Position numbers and translations under genes: made by a program. A model generated the notes under the pieces. The model saw nothing but the letters and a program-made list of their open reading frames with translations, did not search any database and was not told the DNA's origin. From contig JAICIG010000050.1 in NCBI GenBank assembly GCA_025924495.1, positions 1-25,078 of the forward strand: a stretch of 25,078 nt of DNA. Reading direction: 5' to 3'. Source of the stretch: Pirellulales bacterium (GTDB lineage Bacteria; Planctomycetota; Planctomycetia; Pirellulales; JAICIG01). Positions within the stretch are counted from its first letter, which is position 1. Each line of letters starts with the position of its first letter. This document shows, piece after piece, positions 1-9,584 of this stretch.

Positions 1-290
1 CAGATTGCTAGCGTGCTCGGCGCCATTTGCGATAAAAAAGGGCAGCCAGCCTCGCTCGCTCCATCAACGCTAGGATGGCGAGATTTGCGCAAAGCGCTGC
101 TTTGCAACTACTTACCTATCGGCGGATTCATCCTGGACGCCTGGCCGCCCCCTGCTGGCATGCCGTCTGCTTTAGCGACGCGGATTGCCGTTTGCGCCCG
201 GGAGAACGCGTTTCCTTGGGCGGTGTTCGTGTTCTGCGACGGCCGCAGGATTCGGGCGTCCTACTTCCTTCTGCGAGGCGAAGCTTGGTT
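1..290. other. Upstream region of the ammonium transporter gene
   Basis: No gene is supported here. The transporter reading frame stays open back to about position 75, but the translated extension is rich in Arg, Cys and His, has no family resemblance, and would bury the signal peptide, so I treat it as non-coding leader. The only structure I noticed is a short perfect inverted repeat at 89-105. I could not identify a convincing sigma-70-type promoter. Confidence 0.5.
89..105. repeat. Short perfect inverted repeat upstream of amt
   Basis: The arms GCAAAGC (89-95) and GCTTTGC (99-105) are perfect 7-bp complements around a 3-nt centre, about 186 bp before the chosen amt start. This could be an operator half-site pair or chance. 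It is not followed by a T-run, so it does not look like an intrinsic terminator. Confidence 0.3.
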
Positions 291-1808
291 ATGAGAATCG
301 TACCCCATGTCTCTCTTACAAAGTTTTCATGGTCCCTGATGTTCTGTATGGCGGCGTTCATCGCGATTGCCGCATCTGTTCGGGCGTTGGCCCAAGAATC
401 GGCCGAGGCGACCACGACCGCCGAGGACTCGAGTGCGGAGCCTGCCGCTGAATCGTCGACGCCGCCCGCCGCGCCGGCTCCGCCAAGCAACGCCGATCTT
501 AAAGTGATGGCCGATACCGTCTGGGTCTTGGTGGCGGCCATGCTGGTCTTCTTCATGAATCTGGGCTTTGGCTGCGTCGAGTCGGGTTTCTGCCGGCAGA
601 AGAACTGTGTGAATATTCTTTCGAAGAACTTCATCGTCTTCGCCGTGACGACGATCGGCTTTTGGCTGCTGGGCTTCGGGTTAATGTTCGGCGGCGATGA
701 TGGCCACGGCTTCATTGGTACGAAGGGTTTATGGATGCTGGGCGGCCAAGACAATAGCCCGGCGACGATGGGCGCCTACTCGGGCGATTATGGCGCGTTG
801 AACTGGACTGGCGTGCCGCTGTTGGCCAAGTTCTTTTTCCAGCTCGTATTCGCCGGAACCGCAGCCACGATCGTCTCGGGCGCGGTCGCCGAACGCATCA
901 AGTACCACTCGTTCATCCTCTTCAGTTTTATCATGGCCATGGCCATTTACCCGGTGGTTGGCCACTGGATCTGGGGCGGCGGCTGGCTGCAGCAAAAAGG
1001 TTTCCTTGACTTCGCAGGCTCGACGCAGGTCCACTCGATCGGCGGCTGGGCGGCTCTGGCGGCGATCCTGATTCTTGGTCCGCGGATTGGCAAATACGGC
1101 CCGCAAGGGAAGATCAACGCGATCCCCGGGCATAATTTGACCGTAGCTACCATCGGCTGCTTTGTGCTCTGGTTCGGCTGGTTCGGCTTCAATCCGGGCA
1201 GCACGATGGGCGTCGACCCAGCGGCGATTTCTGAAGTCGCCGTGACGACCAATCTGGCTGCCGCCGCGGCGACGTTAACGGCTACGGTGACCGCCTGGAT
1301 GCTGCTTGGCAAACCCGACTTGGGCATGACGCTTAACGGCTGCCTCGCCGGCCTGGTCGCCATCACGGCGCCTTGCGCCTTTGTCACGCCCGCAGTATCT
1401 GTCTTGATCGGCGCCGTCGCAGGCGTGCTCGTGGTCCTGGGCGTACTGTTCTTCGATCGAATGAAGATCGACGATCCGGTGGGCGCCACCTCAGTCCACC
1501 TGCTCAATGGGGTGTTCGGCACCGTTTGCGTCGGGCTATTCGCCACGCCCGACAGGATCGGTCGCGCCGGCAATCCGGCGGCTAAGCCTGGCATGTTCTA
1601 CGAGGGCGGGGCGGACCAATTGATCACGCAACTCATTGGCATCGCCGCCTGTGCTGGTTATGTGCTCGTGGTGTCGCTGGCGGCCTGGGTCATCTTGAAG
1701 GCGGTCGTCGGCATCCGCGTCTCGCCTGAAGAAGAATTCGACGGCCTGGACCACGGCGAACACGGCAACGAAGCCTATCACGGCTTCCAGTTCATCCAAG
1801 GCGTTTAA
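291..1808 (+). CDS. amt: Ammonium transporter (Amt/MEP family)
   Basis: This encodes a 505-residue inner-membrane channel that conducts ammonium/ammonia and normally works as a trimer. The ATG at 291 is chosen because it starts a clear signal peptide: basic start, hydrophobic stretch around residues 14-32, and an ALAQ-like cleavage region near 32-35. A low-complexity Ala/Pro/Ser/Glu linker (about 36-66) precedes the transporter core. Family hallmarks are the segment around VSGAVAERI, the two pore histidines His248 (in GSTQVHSIGGWAAL) and His403 (in GATSVHLLNGVFG), and the charged C-terminal tail ending in the EEEFDGLDHGEHGNEAY region, which in relatives contacts PII (GlnB/GlnK). No glnK lies beside it within the window. 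The upstream Shine-Dalgarno is weak. The gene is convergent with its downstream neighbour, with a hairpin between them. The family call is very safe. Confidence 0.96.
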   Translation: MRIVPHVSLTKFSWSLMFCMAAFIAIAASVRALAQESAEATTTAEDSSAEPAAESSTPPAAPAPPSNADLKVMADTVWVLVAAMLVFFMNLGFGCVESGFCRQKNCVNILSKNFIVFAVTTIGFWLLGFGLMFGGDDGHGFIGTKGLWMLGGQDNSPATMGAYSGDYGALNWTGVPLLAKFFFQLVFAGTAATIVSGAVAERIKYHSFILFSFIMAMAIYPVVGHWIWGGGWLQQKGFLDFAGSTQVHSIGGWAALAAILILGPRIGKYGPQGKINAIPGHNLTVATIGCFVLWFGWFGFNPGSTMGVDPAAISEVAVTTNLAAAAATLTATVTAWMLLGKPDLGMTLNGCLAGLVAITAPCAFVTPAVSVLIGAVAGVLVVLGVLFFDRMKIDDPVGATSVHLLNGVFGTVCVGLFATPDRIGRAGNPAAKPGMFYEGGADQLITQLIGIAACAGYVLVVSLAAWVILKAVVGIRVSPEEEFDGLDHGEHGNEAYHGFQFIQGV

Positions 1809-1835
1809 GAAACGCCATCTGCAATCCAACGAGCG

Positions 1836-1858
1836 TTCTGGCTTCCGCCAAGCCAGAA
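1836..1858. terminator. Hairpin between convergent genes, possible bidirectional terminator
   Basis: TTCTGGCTT (1836-1844) and AAGCCAGAA (1850-1858) form a perfect 9-bp stem with a 5-nt loop, 28 bp after the amt stop and before the convergent 3' end at 1970. There is no T-run on either side, so this is not a textbook Rho-independent terminator. The position between two converging genes makes a termination or 3'-end-stabilising role plausible. Confidence 0.5.
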
Positions 1859-1969
1859 GGACGCCCACGGCTTGGGCGGGTGACTTCGGTCATCCGTCCA
1901 AGTCGGGGCTGTTTTTGCCTGCTGATCGCTGCTTCTGGCGTCAACTACCCGGACGATTTCGCGAGGGAG

Positions 1970-4900
1970 TTACAGCGGCTGCACGGCCGGCTTCGGCCAC
2001 GGCAGCAGGTTGGCCCCGATCACCAATCGCGGAGCATAGCGGCCGCCGGTCTGGTCGCGATCCCAGACCTCGACCCATAATTCCCAAGTCACCGGCAAGA
2101 CAAAGAACGCCAGTTGCTCGCGGTCGAGTTCTTCCGGCTCGCCATTCAGGCCCGACATGGTGATCGCCGCACTGCCAGATTCGCGCAAGTCACAGACAAT
2201 CGGCGCGCCGCCTTGCTCGAACCAAATCTTAAGCCCGCTTTCACATGGCTCATAGCTCGCCGCCGTTGGCAGCGCCGACTCGATCTGTTCTCGAATTAAT
2301 TCCACGCCCGCGATCTTATAGAACCCAGTTAATGCATCGGCCAGCGCCTGTTGCTCAGCCTCATTCAGCACGGCCGACCAACCCGGCTGAATGACGCTCG
2401 CGATCAGCCAGCCCGATTGCTCGTTGAGCGCCACCCAGAAGCTGCCTTCGCCGCGATCTTCGCAGCGCAGTTCAAATCGCACGCTGCTGGCGCCGGTCTT
2501 CAGGCGGCCGAGCTGCAGTTCCTGGGCGCCAAACCTGCGGCTCTGGGATAAGATCGCAATCAGTTCGCGTTCGATCAGGCTGCGGATGGCATGCTCGACG
2601 TGCTGGATCGCTTCGCGGTACTTGCGAGAAGATTTCCAATTGCCCGTCCAATACGCCTTGCGATCTGCGCGGCGCAGACGGGCGTAAAGCTTGGGCAACG
2701 TGCCGGAATGAAATCCGGGGCGAAGCAGACGCACCATCGTCTCGCCGTGCCGGCCAACGGGCGCGAGGCTGAGCTCCCTGGGGCGATTCGCCTGGTATAG
2801 CCGCCAGTTCTCTTTCAATTCCCAGACGAGAAAACCGAACACCCCGGGCAACACAAAGATGCCGTTCCAAAAAATCGCCTCCGCAGGTCCGACGCCCACG
2901 AATCGTTCGAGAGCCGCGACCACGATTGGACGAGTGACAGGCGCCAAGGAAAGCAAAATCTTGTGCGATACCGTAACGACGGGAAAATGCTTCACCGGAT
3001 TGATCTGCGGCTCGATCAGCAGATTGATGCAGAATCGGACGACATAGGTCACGAAAAACCAGATTACGCCCAGCACCGACTTGGCGACCACCGCAAGCCG
3101 GCTCTGCCCGCTGCGGAACCGCAGCCATTCATCGACCGAGTACAGGAACCGATCGAGCGTATCGACGACTCGATTGAAGAACTCCATCACGCTGTGGACC
3201 AGCGCCGCCAGAATACGAATGCGGAAATGGTCCCAGCCGCGCACCGCCCAGTCGGTGATCACCTCTTCGGCATTGCGGCCCAACCGTGAATTCACCAGCA
3301 GGTTCGAGATCAGGAAGATCAGCACGCCGTTCGCCTGTGCGCCCAAACCGCCCTCGACGAGCGGCGGAAAAGCGGCCATCGTCAGCGTGGTAAATATCAG
3401 AGGCTTGCCGATATAACGGGCCGCCCACTGATAGTATCTGCTTTCGAGCACCCGCCGCACCCAAGGCAGCGCGACCAACCATGCCGGGAGCCTGACGAAC
3501 AGCCAGCGCACGACGCGATAGACGCCGCGCAGCGTCTCGACGCACAGTTCGCGGAATCTTTCAACATGCATCAATCCCAGCAGGAACGTGCCGACAACGG
3601 CGACGGAAAAAATCAGGGTGCTCCCCGACATCACGTCAACGTGCTGCCCCGCGACGCCGACTGCGCCGCCCGATTCAAGGTGTTCCGCGGCCGTCACCTG
3701 GCCCTTCATGGCCATCGCCAACAGATGCTTCACGCCTTCCAAAATCACATAGGCGCCGCCATACGGCAGGGCTACATATCGGACTAACAGACGGCCAGGA
3801 TAAGTGCCAAAGGCCAGCGAACTGAGACGTTGCGGCAAGCGCAGATAGACCTCGCCGCGATGGTAGACGCCGTCGAGCGAGGCGGATAATTGGCGATCCG
3901 CCCGGAGCAGCTGGTCGCCCGAGAAAAACTCCTCGCTGCCGCTAAGATCGGGCAGCTTCAGTTGATTGCGCGAGATCGCATCGCGGAAGTCGCTCATCGT
4001 CAGAAAGCCGTCGTCGACCACTCGATCGAGCAGCTCTTCGATCAGCTTCTGCCGCGCAACGCGTTCTGGCAGATTATGCGGCTCCAGGGCCACGGCTTCC
4101 AAGGCGCCGTCGATCAGGGGCCGAAAGCGATCGCGCAGCCGATGCTCGGCTCGTTCCACCGCAGCCTGCAACAATTTTATCAGCAAGCGGCGATCGCGGT
4201 CGGGCAATCGCGACTTTGCCGAACGCCGCGCGGCGACTCGCAAATGTTTGGACATTAACACTTCGCGCTGACCGGGCAGATGCCGCTTGATCGGCAGCCG
4301 GCCGCGCGAGATCGCCCACTCGACCAGATCGAGCTTGTAGACATCGCGCTCGGCATCGACGCAGACTTTTTGCAGGTCGTACAACGTTCGCGATTCGCGA
4401 CTCCAAAATCCAACCACCGAGCGGCTCAAGAGCGCAGTAAGCACTCGCGACCAGCGGCGGCGATCACGGTCGCTGAAACCCAACGCCGTTTGCAGCCGAT
4501 CGATTAAATGGTTCAAGTCAATGCGTGCCGCGGTTTGGGCTCGCGCCGCCAGACTGGGCCGGACGTGGCGCGCCGCTCGCGTGCGCAAGATTGCGGCTCT
4601 TACCGAATTGCCGAGCGACGCCGCGCGATCGGCGCGCCGATTCAGCCTGCGATACACGCGTTCCGACGCCTGCGCCGGCAAGACGTCGAGTTCGTCCTCC
4701 TCCTCAATTTCTTCGGCGGCTTCGTCCTCCATTTCTTCCGCCGGCGGCTCCGGCAGCGGGGCTCCGGGCAGCCGAGTCGCCGTCAGCAATTCGGCCGCGT
4801 CGAGATCTGCCGCCACGATTCGATCGACTATTTCCGTTGCTGGCAGTGTCGGAAAATAACGCGGCAACAGGGAAGCAGCGAAAAACCGCAACTCCAGGTA

Positions 4901-5425
4901 AACCGCCACAAACTCGATGTAGGTCGATAAGTCGCTCGCGGGAGGCAGCAGGAAATCTTCTTGCCGTAGTACGAGACGAGCCTCTTCGAAGGCCGCCTGC
5001 CCAAGTTGCTCGACGCGCGCCCGAGCGATCGTCTCGCTGAGTTCGCCCGCTGCGATGCGCTGATCCACGGCAATATGAACGCGCGCATGGAACAACAGTC
5101 GCCAGTATTTGGCGAGGGCCTCGCCCGAAGTCAATGCGGCCAGGCTTTCGGTATCCGGGCGAGCCAGCAGAATGACCGTTTCCGGCAATTCAGCGCGCGG
5201 GGAAAGATCCAGTTCATCGCGATCGACGATCTCGAAGAGCCGCTCTGTGGAAATCACGTAGGTTTTGCGATGCGGAACCTTCAGGCCGATTCCGCCGATT
5301 TGCCGGTCCTGCTTAATGACGCGGCGGAGAATGCGCGGAGGCGCAAGCAACGCGGCTGGGTCGACCGCATTCAAGGCCGACTCGAGTTCCGTAATTGTCA
5401 GCGGAAGATCGACGCTTCCTGCCAT
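1970..5425 (-). CDS. Large multi-spanning membrane protein of unknown function
   Basis: I do not recognise this 1151-residue protein. The ATG at 5425 is preferred; an in-frame TTG at 5440 would add five residues. Residues about 1-540 are soluble and helix-rich, with a very acidic Glu/Asp stretch near 228-247 followed by a strongly basic Arg-rich region near 255-300. About seven hydrophobic segments fall between roughly 545 and 870 (near 545-570, 600-620, 675-695, 698-712, 740-755, 780-805 and 850-870). A proline- and histidine-containing stretch, NPVKHFPVVTVSHKI, sits around residues 809-823 between membrane segments. The last 270 residues are soluble, with a basic part (about 900-940) then a mixed alpha/beta part. 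No Walker, kinase or protease motif is visible. The gene lies 320 bp downstream of the exporter gene on the same strand, so it may be co-transcribed or have its own promoter. Base composition resembles its neighbours. Confidence 0.85.
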   Translation of the reverse strand: MAGSVDLPLTITELESALNAVDPAALLAPPRILRRVIKQDRQIGGIGLKVPHRKTYVISTERLFEIVDRDELDLSPRAELPETVILLARPDTESLAALTSGEALAKYWRLLFHARVHIAVDQRIAAGELSETIARARVEQLGQAAFEEARLVLRQEDFLLPPASDLSTYIEFVAVYLELRFFAASLLPRYFPTLPATEIVDRIVAADLDAAELLTATRLPGAPLPEPPAEEMEDEAAEEIEEEDELDVLPAQASERVYRRLNRRADRAASLGNSVRAAILRTRAARHVRPSLAARAQTAARIDLNHLIDRLQTALGFSDRDRRRWSRVLTALLSRSVVGFWSRESRTLYDLQKVCVDAERDVYKLDLVEWAISRGRLPIKRHLPGQREVLMSKHLRVAARRSAKSRLPDRDRRLLIKLLQAAVERAEHRLRDRFRPLIDGALEAVALEPHNLPERVARQKLIEELLDRVVDDGFLTMSDFRDAISRNQLKLPDLSGSEEFFSGDQLLRADRQLSASLDGVYHRGEVYLRLPQRLSSLAFGTYPGRLLVRYVALPYGGAYVILEGVKHLLAMAMKGQVTAAEHLESGGAVGVAGQHVDVMSGSTLIFSVAVVGTFLLGLMHVERFRELCVETLRGVYRVVRWLFVRLPAWLVALPWVRRVLESRYYQWAARYIGKPLIFTTLTMAAFPPLVEGGLGAQANGVLIFLISNLLVNSRLGRNAEEVITDWAVRGWDHFRIRILAALVHSVMEFFNRVVDTLDRFLYSVDEWLRFRSGQSRLAVVAKSVLGVIWFFVTYVVRFCINLLIEPQINPVKHFPVVTVSHKILLSLAPVTRPIVVAALERFVGVGPAEAIFWNGIFVLPGVFGFLVWELKENWRLYQANRPRELSLAPVGRHGETMVRLLRPGFHSGTLPKLYARLRRADRKAYWTGNWKSSRKYREAIQHVEHAIRSLIERELIAILSQSRRFGAQELQLGRLKTGASSVRFELRCEDRGEGSFWVALNEQSGWLIASVIQPGWSAVLNEAEQQALADALTGFYKIAGVELIREQIESALPTAASYEPCESGLKIWFEQGGAPIVCDLRESGSAAITMSGLNGEPEELDREQLAFFVLPVTWELWVEVWDRDQTGGRYAPRLVIGANLLPWPKPAVQPL

Positions 5426-5744
5426 ACCGCTTGTTCTCAATTCCCGCGTCCGCCTGGCTCCACCGCGAGGCCGATCGGCGCCACCGTGTAATTCTACGTC
5501 ACGCCTCGTTTATCGAGATAGGCCTCCCCTGGCCGGGAAAAGCCTAGCAGAACAACACGCCGACGTTTGCCGGGCAAGCGGACGGAGAACCTAGAGTGGC
5601 GTAACATGGCCACGGCAAAGCCGAATTATTATCGCCGTCGACAGACCGGAAAAGCGCTCCGCAACTGCTAGCCAGTTCTTAAAACGCCGGGGCCAAGAGA
5701 TGCCGCTGGCCGGAGGACAAGTTTGTCGTCAGCTCCGCCCGCCA
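5426..5744. other. Intergenic region upstream of the large membrane protein
   Basis: This 319-bp gap lies between two genes on the minus strand. It contains no supportable ORF. I looked for a sigma-70 pair reading leftward: a TAGAAT-like hexamer occurs near 5490-5495 (minus strand), but no -35 box sits at the right spacing. No strong inverted repeat was found. Confidence 0.4.
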
Positions 5745-8285
5745 TCAGGCATTGATGCCGCGGCGAGCGTGATCCGTCGTGAGCGACTCGTGAGGATGCA
5801 ACCGCATGGCCGCGGCAGGCGCTGCTTGGCGTTCCGCTTCAGCCGTGGGGGACGCCTTTTTTTTCGTGAAGCGGCGGCCGAACAAACCGCCCAAGGGTCC
5901 TGCCAGCAGCGCGGGCAACAACAACAAGTTGCCGACCAATGCAGACGTCAATAGCGTCACCATCATGTAGCCGAAGCGTTGCGTCGGCGTGAAGGGGCTG
6001 AAGGCGAACACGGAAAGCCCCAGGCCGATGACGCCCCAACTCTGATACATCGCCTGCGCGCATCCTTTGTAGGCCAGCATGACCGAATCTTGGCGGCTCA
6101 GACCTTGCTTCAATCCACCGCGATATTGAATCATAAAGTGCACCACGTCATCGACGGTTACGCCGAGAGCAACACTGGGGGCCATGACCGAACCGATGTC
6201 GACGACGATTCCCAGCCAGCCCATCAGACCGAAGATGACCACTGCCGGAAAAATGCTGGGCAGCGCCAAGATCAAGCCGGCCGACCAGTCGCGCACGGCG
6301 ACCATCATGACGATGGTGATCAGGATGAAATCGCTGACGAAGCCCCAAATCAAGCCGTCGAGCAGCGAGCGCTGGGCCTTGTAAACCAGCGGCACCAGCC
6401 CGGTATAGACGGCTTGCACTCCGCCGTCGACCTTCCTCTCCTTCAGTTCCGCAGCCAGCACAGGCTCGACATGCTTGGGAATGTCCTGCAGAAAAATGCC
6501 GTAATCAACATCCTTGAGGGCGCCGACGCGGGCGCTGATTCGCCAGAGCTCGATGCCATCCTCGTCGGCCAGGTAGTCGCCTTCGATGTACTCGTTGCGG
6601 TGCTCGGCGAGTTTTTTGGCGGTAATTTTCCGCGTCAGCGCATATTCGTTTTTGACGGCGAGCCGCTTGAAGACGCCCCCCAGCCCGCCGCGTGCCGCCG
6701 GCTTGAAATCCTCCGCCTTCGGCAACTTCGGTGCAAAAGTGACCGCCGACAATACGCCGCCGACTTCCGGAATGTCCTTGAGATGGTTTTGAACCTTCTC
6801 AACCAATTCCATCCGCTCAAGAAAGTCGAGCTTGCTCTTCTGCGGATCGATCTTCAGCACGACTTCCATCGGCACGAGATCGCCCAGGTTTTGTTCGAGC
6901 CATTTGTAGTCGGCCAAGATCTTGGCGTCGGGCGGAAACAACCGCATCAAGTGGACTGATGTTTCAATTTTGGTCAATCCATAGCCGCAAATGCCAAGGA
7001 TGACGAGGCTACCGAAGGTAACCAACCCGTGGCGGCGAATGATGCCTTCGCCGAGATGCCGCCAGATGCGCACCGCTGCGATGTCGAACCAAATGCCTCC
7101 CGCGCCTCGACGTTCGGTTTCGGCGTGGCCATGAGCGCCCTCGGGGCGGACAAAAAAGTGCAGCGGCCAGGTTTGAAAACAGGCAGGTAGCACGAAGAAC
7201 AACAACAGCACGCTGACCACGACGCCGGCTGCGGAATACAGGCCGAACAATTGAATCGGCACCAATTCGCTGTAGCAAAGCGTCAGCAGACCAACGGCCG
7301 TGGTCACCGTCGCCAGCGTGACCGGCAGCGCCGCGTGTTTGATGGCCGCTTCGGGCGCGCCGTGCAGCGGCGCCCCTTCGGCCAACACGTCGCGATAGTA
7401 ATTGGAGAGATGGATCGCGCCGGAGATCGTGGCGACGTAGACCAGCGAGGGCATCGTCAGCAGAATGGCGTTCATCCGAATCCAGCCGGGTTCATGCCCT
7501 AGCAGGAGGGGCGACCACCAAACGATCGCTAAACTCGCGGCGGCTCCGTAGATGCCGACGAAGAAGACCATCATGATCAAACGCGGGCTGCGCAGACACC
7601 ACCACGAAATCACCAGTCCAATCGCGGCGGCAAAGCCGGCCAACTTGAACAGGCTGCGTTCTCCCGCTTCGTCGATGGCAACATTGTCCACCGGGGCGCC
7701 GCCCATGTGCAATTTCTCGGGAGCAATATTGCACTCTTGCGACGCAGTACGGCGCACCAGGTTGACCGTTTCGCGCAAATGCTCCTTGCCCTCCTCCGAG
7801 AGGGTCAACACGAGGCAGGTCGTCTTGCCGTCTGCACCGATCAACGTCCCTTCTAACCGTTTCAGTCCATCTTCTTCCGAGAGGTTGATCGGATCAGATG
7901 TCAGCCGTTCGAGCAACTTTCGGCCGGTTGTCACTTCGTCAAAATAATGCGGTCGCCCCGCTACGGAGGCCTGCTTAATCTCGGCAGAGGACGTTGAGGA
8001 ATCATTTTCCGCCGTGACCGGAACGAGTTTGGCCACCATCATCCGCAGCCGCTGATCGTCCAGCGTGCAGCCGTCCCAGCTCACCAGCATGAACTGCTCG
8101 CCAGCAAAGTGGTCGCGAAACCACTTAAAGACTCGCGTCTCGTCGTACTGAGCGGGCAACCACTGGGCAACGTCGTTCTTATTGCTCTTTAGCGCACGAA
8201 AAGCCCCCACCATCGTAGGGCCATAGCAGAGCGCCGCGATGAGCAGAATCTTAAAACTATGACGTTCGTAAAAGCTTGGTCTCAT
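5745..8285 (-). CDS. RND superfamily exporter, MMPL/HAE3-like
   Basis: This 846-residue inner-membrane protein has the RND two-fold layout: TM1 (about 11-30), a first periplasmic domain, a cluster of five TM helices (about 215-370), a cytoplasmic linker, TM7 (about 425-445), a second periplasmic domain, and a final cluster of five helices up to about 810. The signature GVTVDDVVHF (Asp712, Asp713, His716) lies in the fourth TM helix of the second half, the proton-relay position in the family. Relatives (COG1033, 'predicted exporters of the RND superfamily') use the proton gradient to move lipids or other hydrophobic compounds; the substrate here is unknown. No membrane-fusion protein or outer-membrane channel gene is adjacent, as is usual for HAE3/MMPL members. 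The ATG at 8285 begins right before TM1. There is no clear Shine-Dalgarno. The gene is divergent from lutABC. Confidence 0.93.
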   Translation of the reverse strand: MRPSFYERHSFKILLIAALCYGPTMVGAFRALKSNKNDVAQWLPAQYDETRVFKWFRDHFAGEQFMLVSWDGCTLDDQRLRMMVAKLVPVTAENDSSTSSAEIKQASVAGRPHYFDEVTTGRKLLERLTSDPINLSEEDGLKRLEGTLIGADGKTTCLVLTLSEEGKEHLRETVNLVRRTASQECNIAPEKLHMGGAPVDNVAIDEAGERSLFKLAGFAAAIGLVISWWCLRSPRLIMMVFFVGIYGAAASLAIVWWSPLLLGHEPGWIRMNAILLTMPSLVYVATISGAIHLSNYYRDVLAEGAPLHGAPEAAIKHAALPVTLATVTTAVGLLTLCYSELVPIQLFGLYSAAGVVVSVLLLFFVLPACFQTWPLHFFVRPEGAHGHAETERRGAGGIWFDIAAVRIWRHLGEGIIRRHGLVTFGSLVILGICGYGLTKIETSVHLMRLFPPDAKILADYKWLEQNLGDLVPMEVVLKIDPQKSKLDFLERMELVEKVQNHLKDIPEVGGVLSAVTFAPKLPKAEDFKPAARGGLGGVFKRLAVKNEYALTRKITAKKLAEHRNEYIEGDYLADEDGIELWRISARVGALKDVDYGIFLQDIPKHVEPVLAAELKERKVDGGVQAVYTGLVPLVYKAQRSLLDGLIWGFVSDFILITIVMMVAVRDWSAGLILALPSIFPAVVIFGLMGWLGIVVDIGSVMAPSVALGVTVDDVVHFMIQYRGGLKQGLSRQDSVMLAYKGCAQAMYQSWGVIGLGLSVFAFSPFTPTQRFGYMMVTLLTSALVGNLLLLPALLAGPLGGLFGRRFTKKKASPTAEAERQAAPAAAMRLHPHESLTTDHARRGINA

Positions 8286-8832
8286 GAAGTTCTGAACCGG
8301 GTCAGCGGCAAATAGCGGCCTTCAGGCGGGAGCAACCGCACCGGGCAATCCTTGAATTCGGCGGGCGCGAGCGGCGAGATCGAGCTTGTGCGGTGCAGGG
8401 AACAGCCTCGTGCTTTCGTGGCCGCCCCGACAACTCGCCTTGACCGCGGTAACATCTAGGTAGCCCACAGTCTAATAGGTCGGCTATAGCAAGTCGATAC
8501 GTTCCGCGGCTTCCCAGGGTTTTCAAGTCGCGTGGTTTCATCATACAATTGCTAGATTCTGCCTACCTTGACGTCCCGCGCTGCCGGGTAGGCATATCTA
8601 GGGAATTAACCATCCAGCTTCGCCCGAACGCGACACGACTTGGCAAAATAGAGAACATACGCAATCGCCTATTCTTCATAAGCCTGCCAACCCAACGGAC
8701 CAGGAAGCCATGCTTCCATCGAAGCACAGCCATTAATTCTCCCGACAATTCCCTGGTCTCGCTCGACTTTCCTCTTGCTTCACGCCCCGCCGCTCGCAAC
8801 AGCGATACACCGTCTTCAGCAAAGCAACCTCC
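8286..8832. other. Divergent intergenic region between the exporter and lutABC
   Basis: This 547-bp gap must hold the promoters of both the exporter and the lut operon. Short ORFs overlap it but have no protein-like features. A TTGACC hexamer at 8440-8445 is not matched by a -10 box at acceptable spacing (TCTAAT at 8471 is 25 nt away). I see no LutR-type (GntR) operator I can support and no strong hairpin. Confidence 0.4.
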
Positions 8833-9579
8833 ATGCCCAAGGTCGGCCTCTTCATTCCTTGTTACATCGACCAACTCTATCCGCGCGTGGGGATGGCTAC
8901 CGTGCAGTTGCTGGAGAAGTTTGGCGTCGAAATCGATTTTCCCGAAGCGCAAACCTGCTGTGGCCAACCCATGGCCAACACGGGTTGTACGGAAGACGCC
9001 AAGCCGTTGGCCCTCAGGTTCTTGCAGATTTTCAAAGACTACGAATACGTCGTTTGCCCATCGGGGAGTTGCACGGCGATGGTGCGCCATCACTATGCCG
9101 AATATCTGTCGGGGCTGCCTGGCTTTGAAGCGTTGCGCAGCAAAACCTATGAAGTATGCGAGTTCCTGACGGAAGTGTTACGCGTCGAGAAGATTGCAGG
9201 GCGGTTTCCTTACCGCGTTGGCCTGCATCAAAGCTGCCATGGCTTGCGAGAGCTGCGACTGGCGTCTTCGAGCGAGATCGTGGGTCCTGCATTCGGCAAA
9301 ACCCGGCAACTGCTGGCGCAGCTTGACGGCATTGAACTGGTGACACTGTCGCGGCCGGACGAGTGTTGTGGCTTTGGCGGCACTTTCGCCGTCAATGAAG
9401 CCGCCGTGTCGGCCATGATGGGTGAGGATCGCATCCACGACCACGAACAGGCGGGCACGGAAGTGCTGACCGCCAACGACATGTCGTGCTTGATGCATCT
9501 CGACGGCTTGATCCGCCGCCAGGGCAAGCCGATCCGGGTCATGCACATTGTCGAAATCCTGGCGGGAACGGAGAGCTGA
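8833..9579 (+). CDS. lutA: L-lactate utilisation protein A, cysteine-rich Fe-S protein
   Basis: The product (248 residues) is the LutA/YkgE subunit of the three-part L-lactate oxidation complex that converts lactate to pyruvate in place of a flavin lactate dehydrogenase. It carries two copies of the cysteine-rich 'CCG' domain: Cys10, Cys42-Cys43 (in TCCGQP) and Cys75/Cys80 in the first half, then Cys135 (HQSCHG), Cys178-Cys179 (ECCGFGG) and Cys219 in the second. Such domains bind an iron-sulfur cluster in heterodisulfide-reductase-like proteins. The ATG at 8833 gives the expected N-terminus, in which the first Cys follows a short hydrophobic strand. Length matches the family (about 240). It is the first gene of a compact operon; lutB starts five bases after its stop. 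Confidence 0.95.
   Translation: MPKVGLFIPCYIDQLYPRVGMATVQLLEKFGVEIDFPEAQTCCGQPMANTGCTEDAKPLALRFLQIFKDYEYVVCPSGSCTAMVRHHYAEYLSGLPGFEALRSKTYEVCEFLTEVLRVEKIAGRFPYRVGLHQSCHGLRELRLASSSEIVGPAFGKTRQLLAQLDGIELVTLSRPDECCGFGGTFAVNEAAVSAMMGEDRIHDHEQAGTEVLTANDMSCLMHLDGLIRRQGKPIRVMHIVEILAGTES
9570..9573 (+). promoter_or_regulatory. Shine-Dalgarno of lutB
   Basis: GGAG lies 11 nt before the ATG at 9585, within the last codons of lutA. It supports the chosen lutB start over upstream alternatives and is one of the few recognisable ribosome-binding sites in this window. Confidence 0.55.
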
Positions 9580-9584
9580 TTCGC

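Noticed and set aside
75..290. N-terminal extension of the ammonium transporter to an upstream start
   Set aside because: The extension is not family-like and would place a clear signal peptide internally; the ATG at 291 begins that signal peptide.
5979..6959. Plus-strand open frame of 326 codons opposite the RND exporter
   Set aside because: It is His/Asp/Gln-rich shadow sequence opposite a clear 12-TM transporter.
8440..8476. TTGACC...TCTAAT as a lut promoter
   Set aside because: The spacing of 25 nt is too long for a sigma-70 promoter.
8549..9169. Plus-strand open frame overlapping the lutA start
   Set aside because: It lies mostly inside lutA in another frame and shows no family resemblance.
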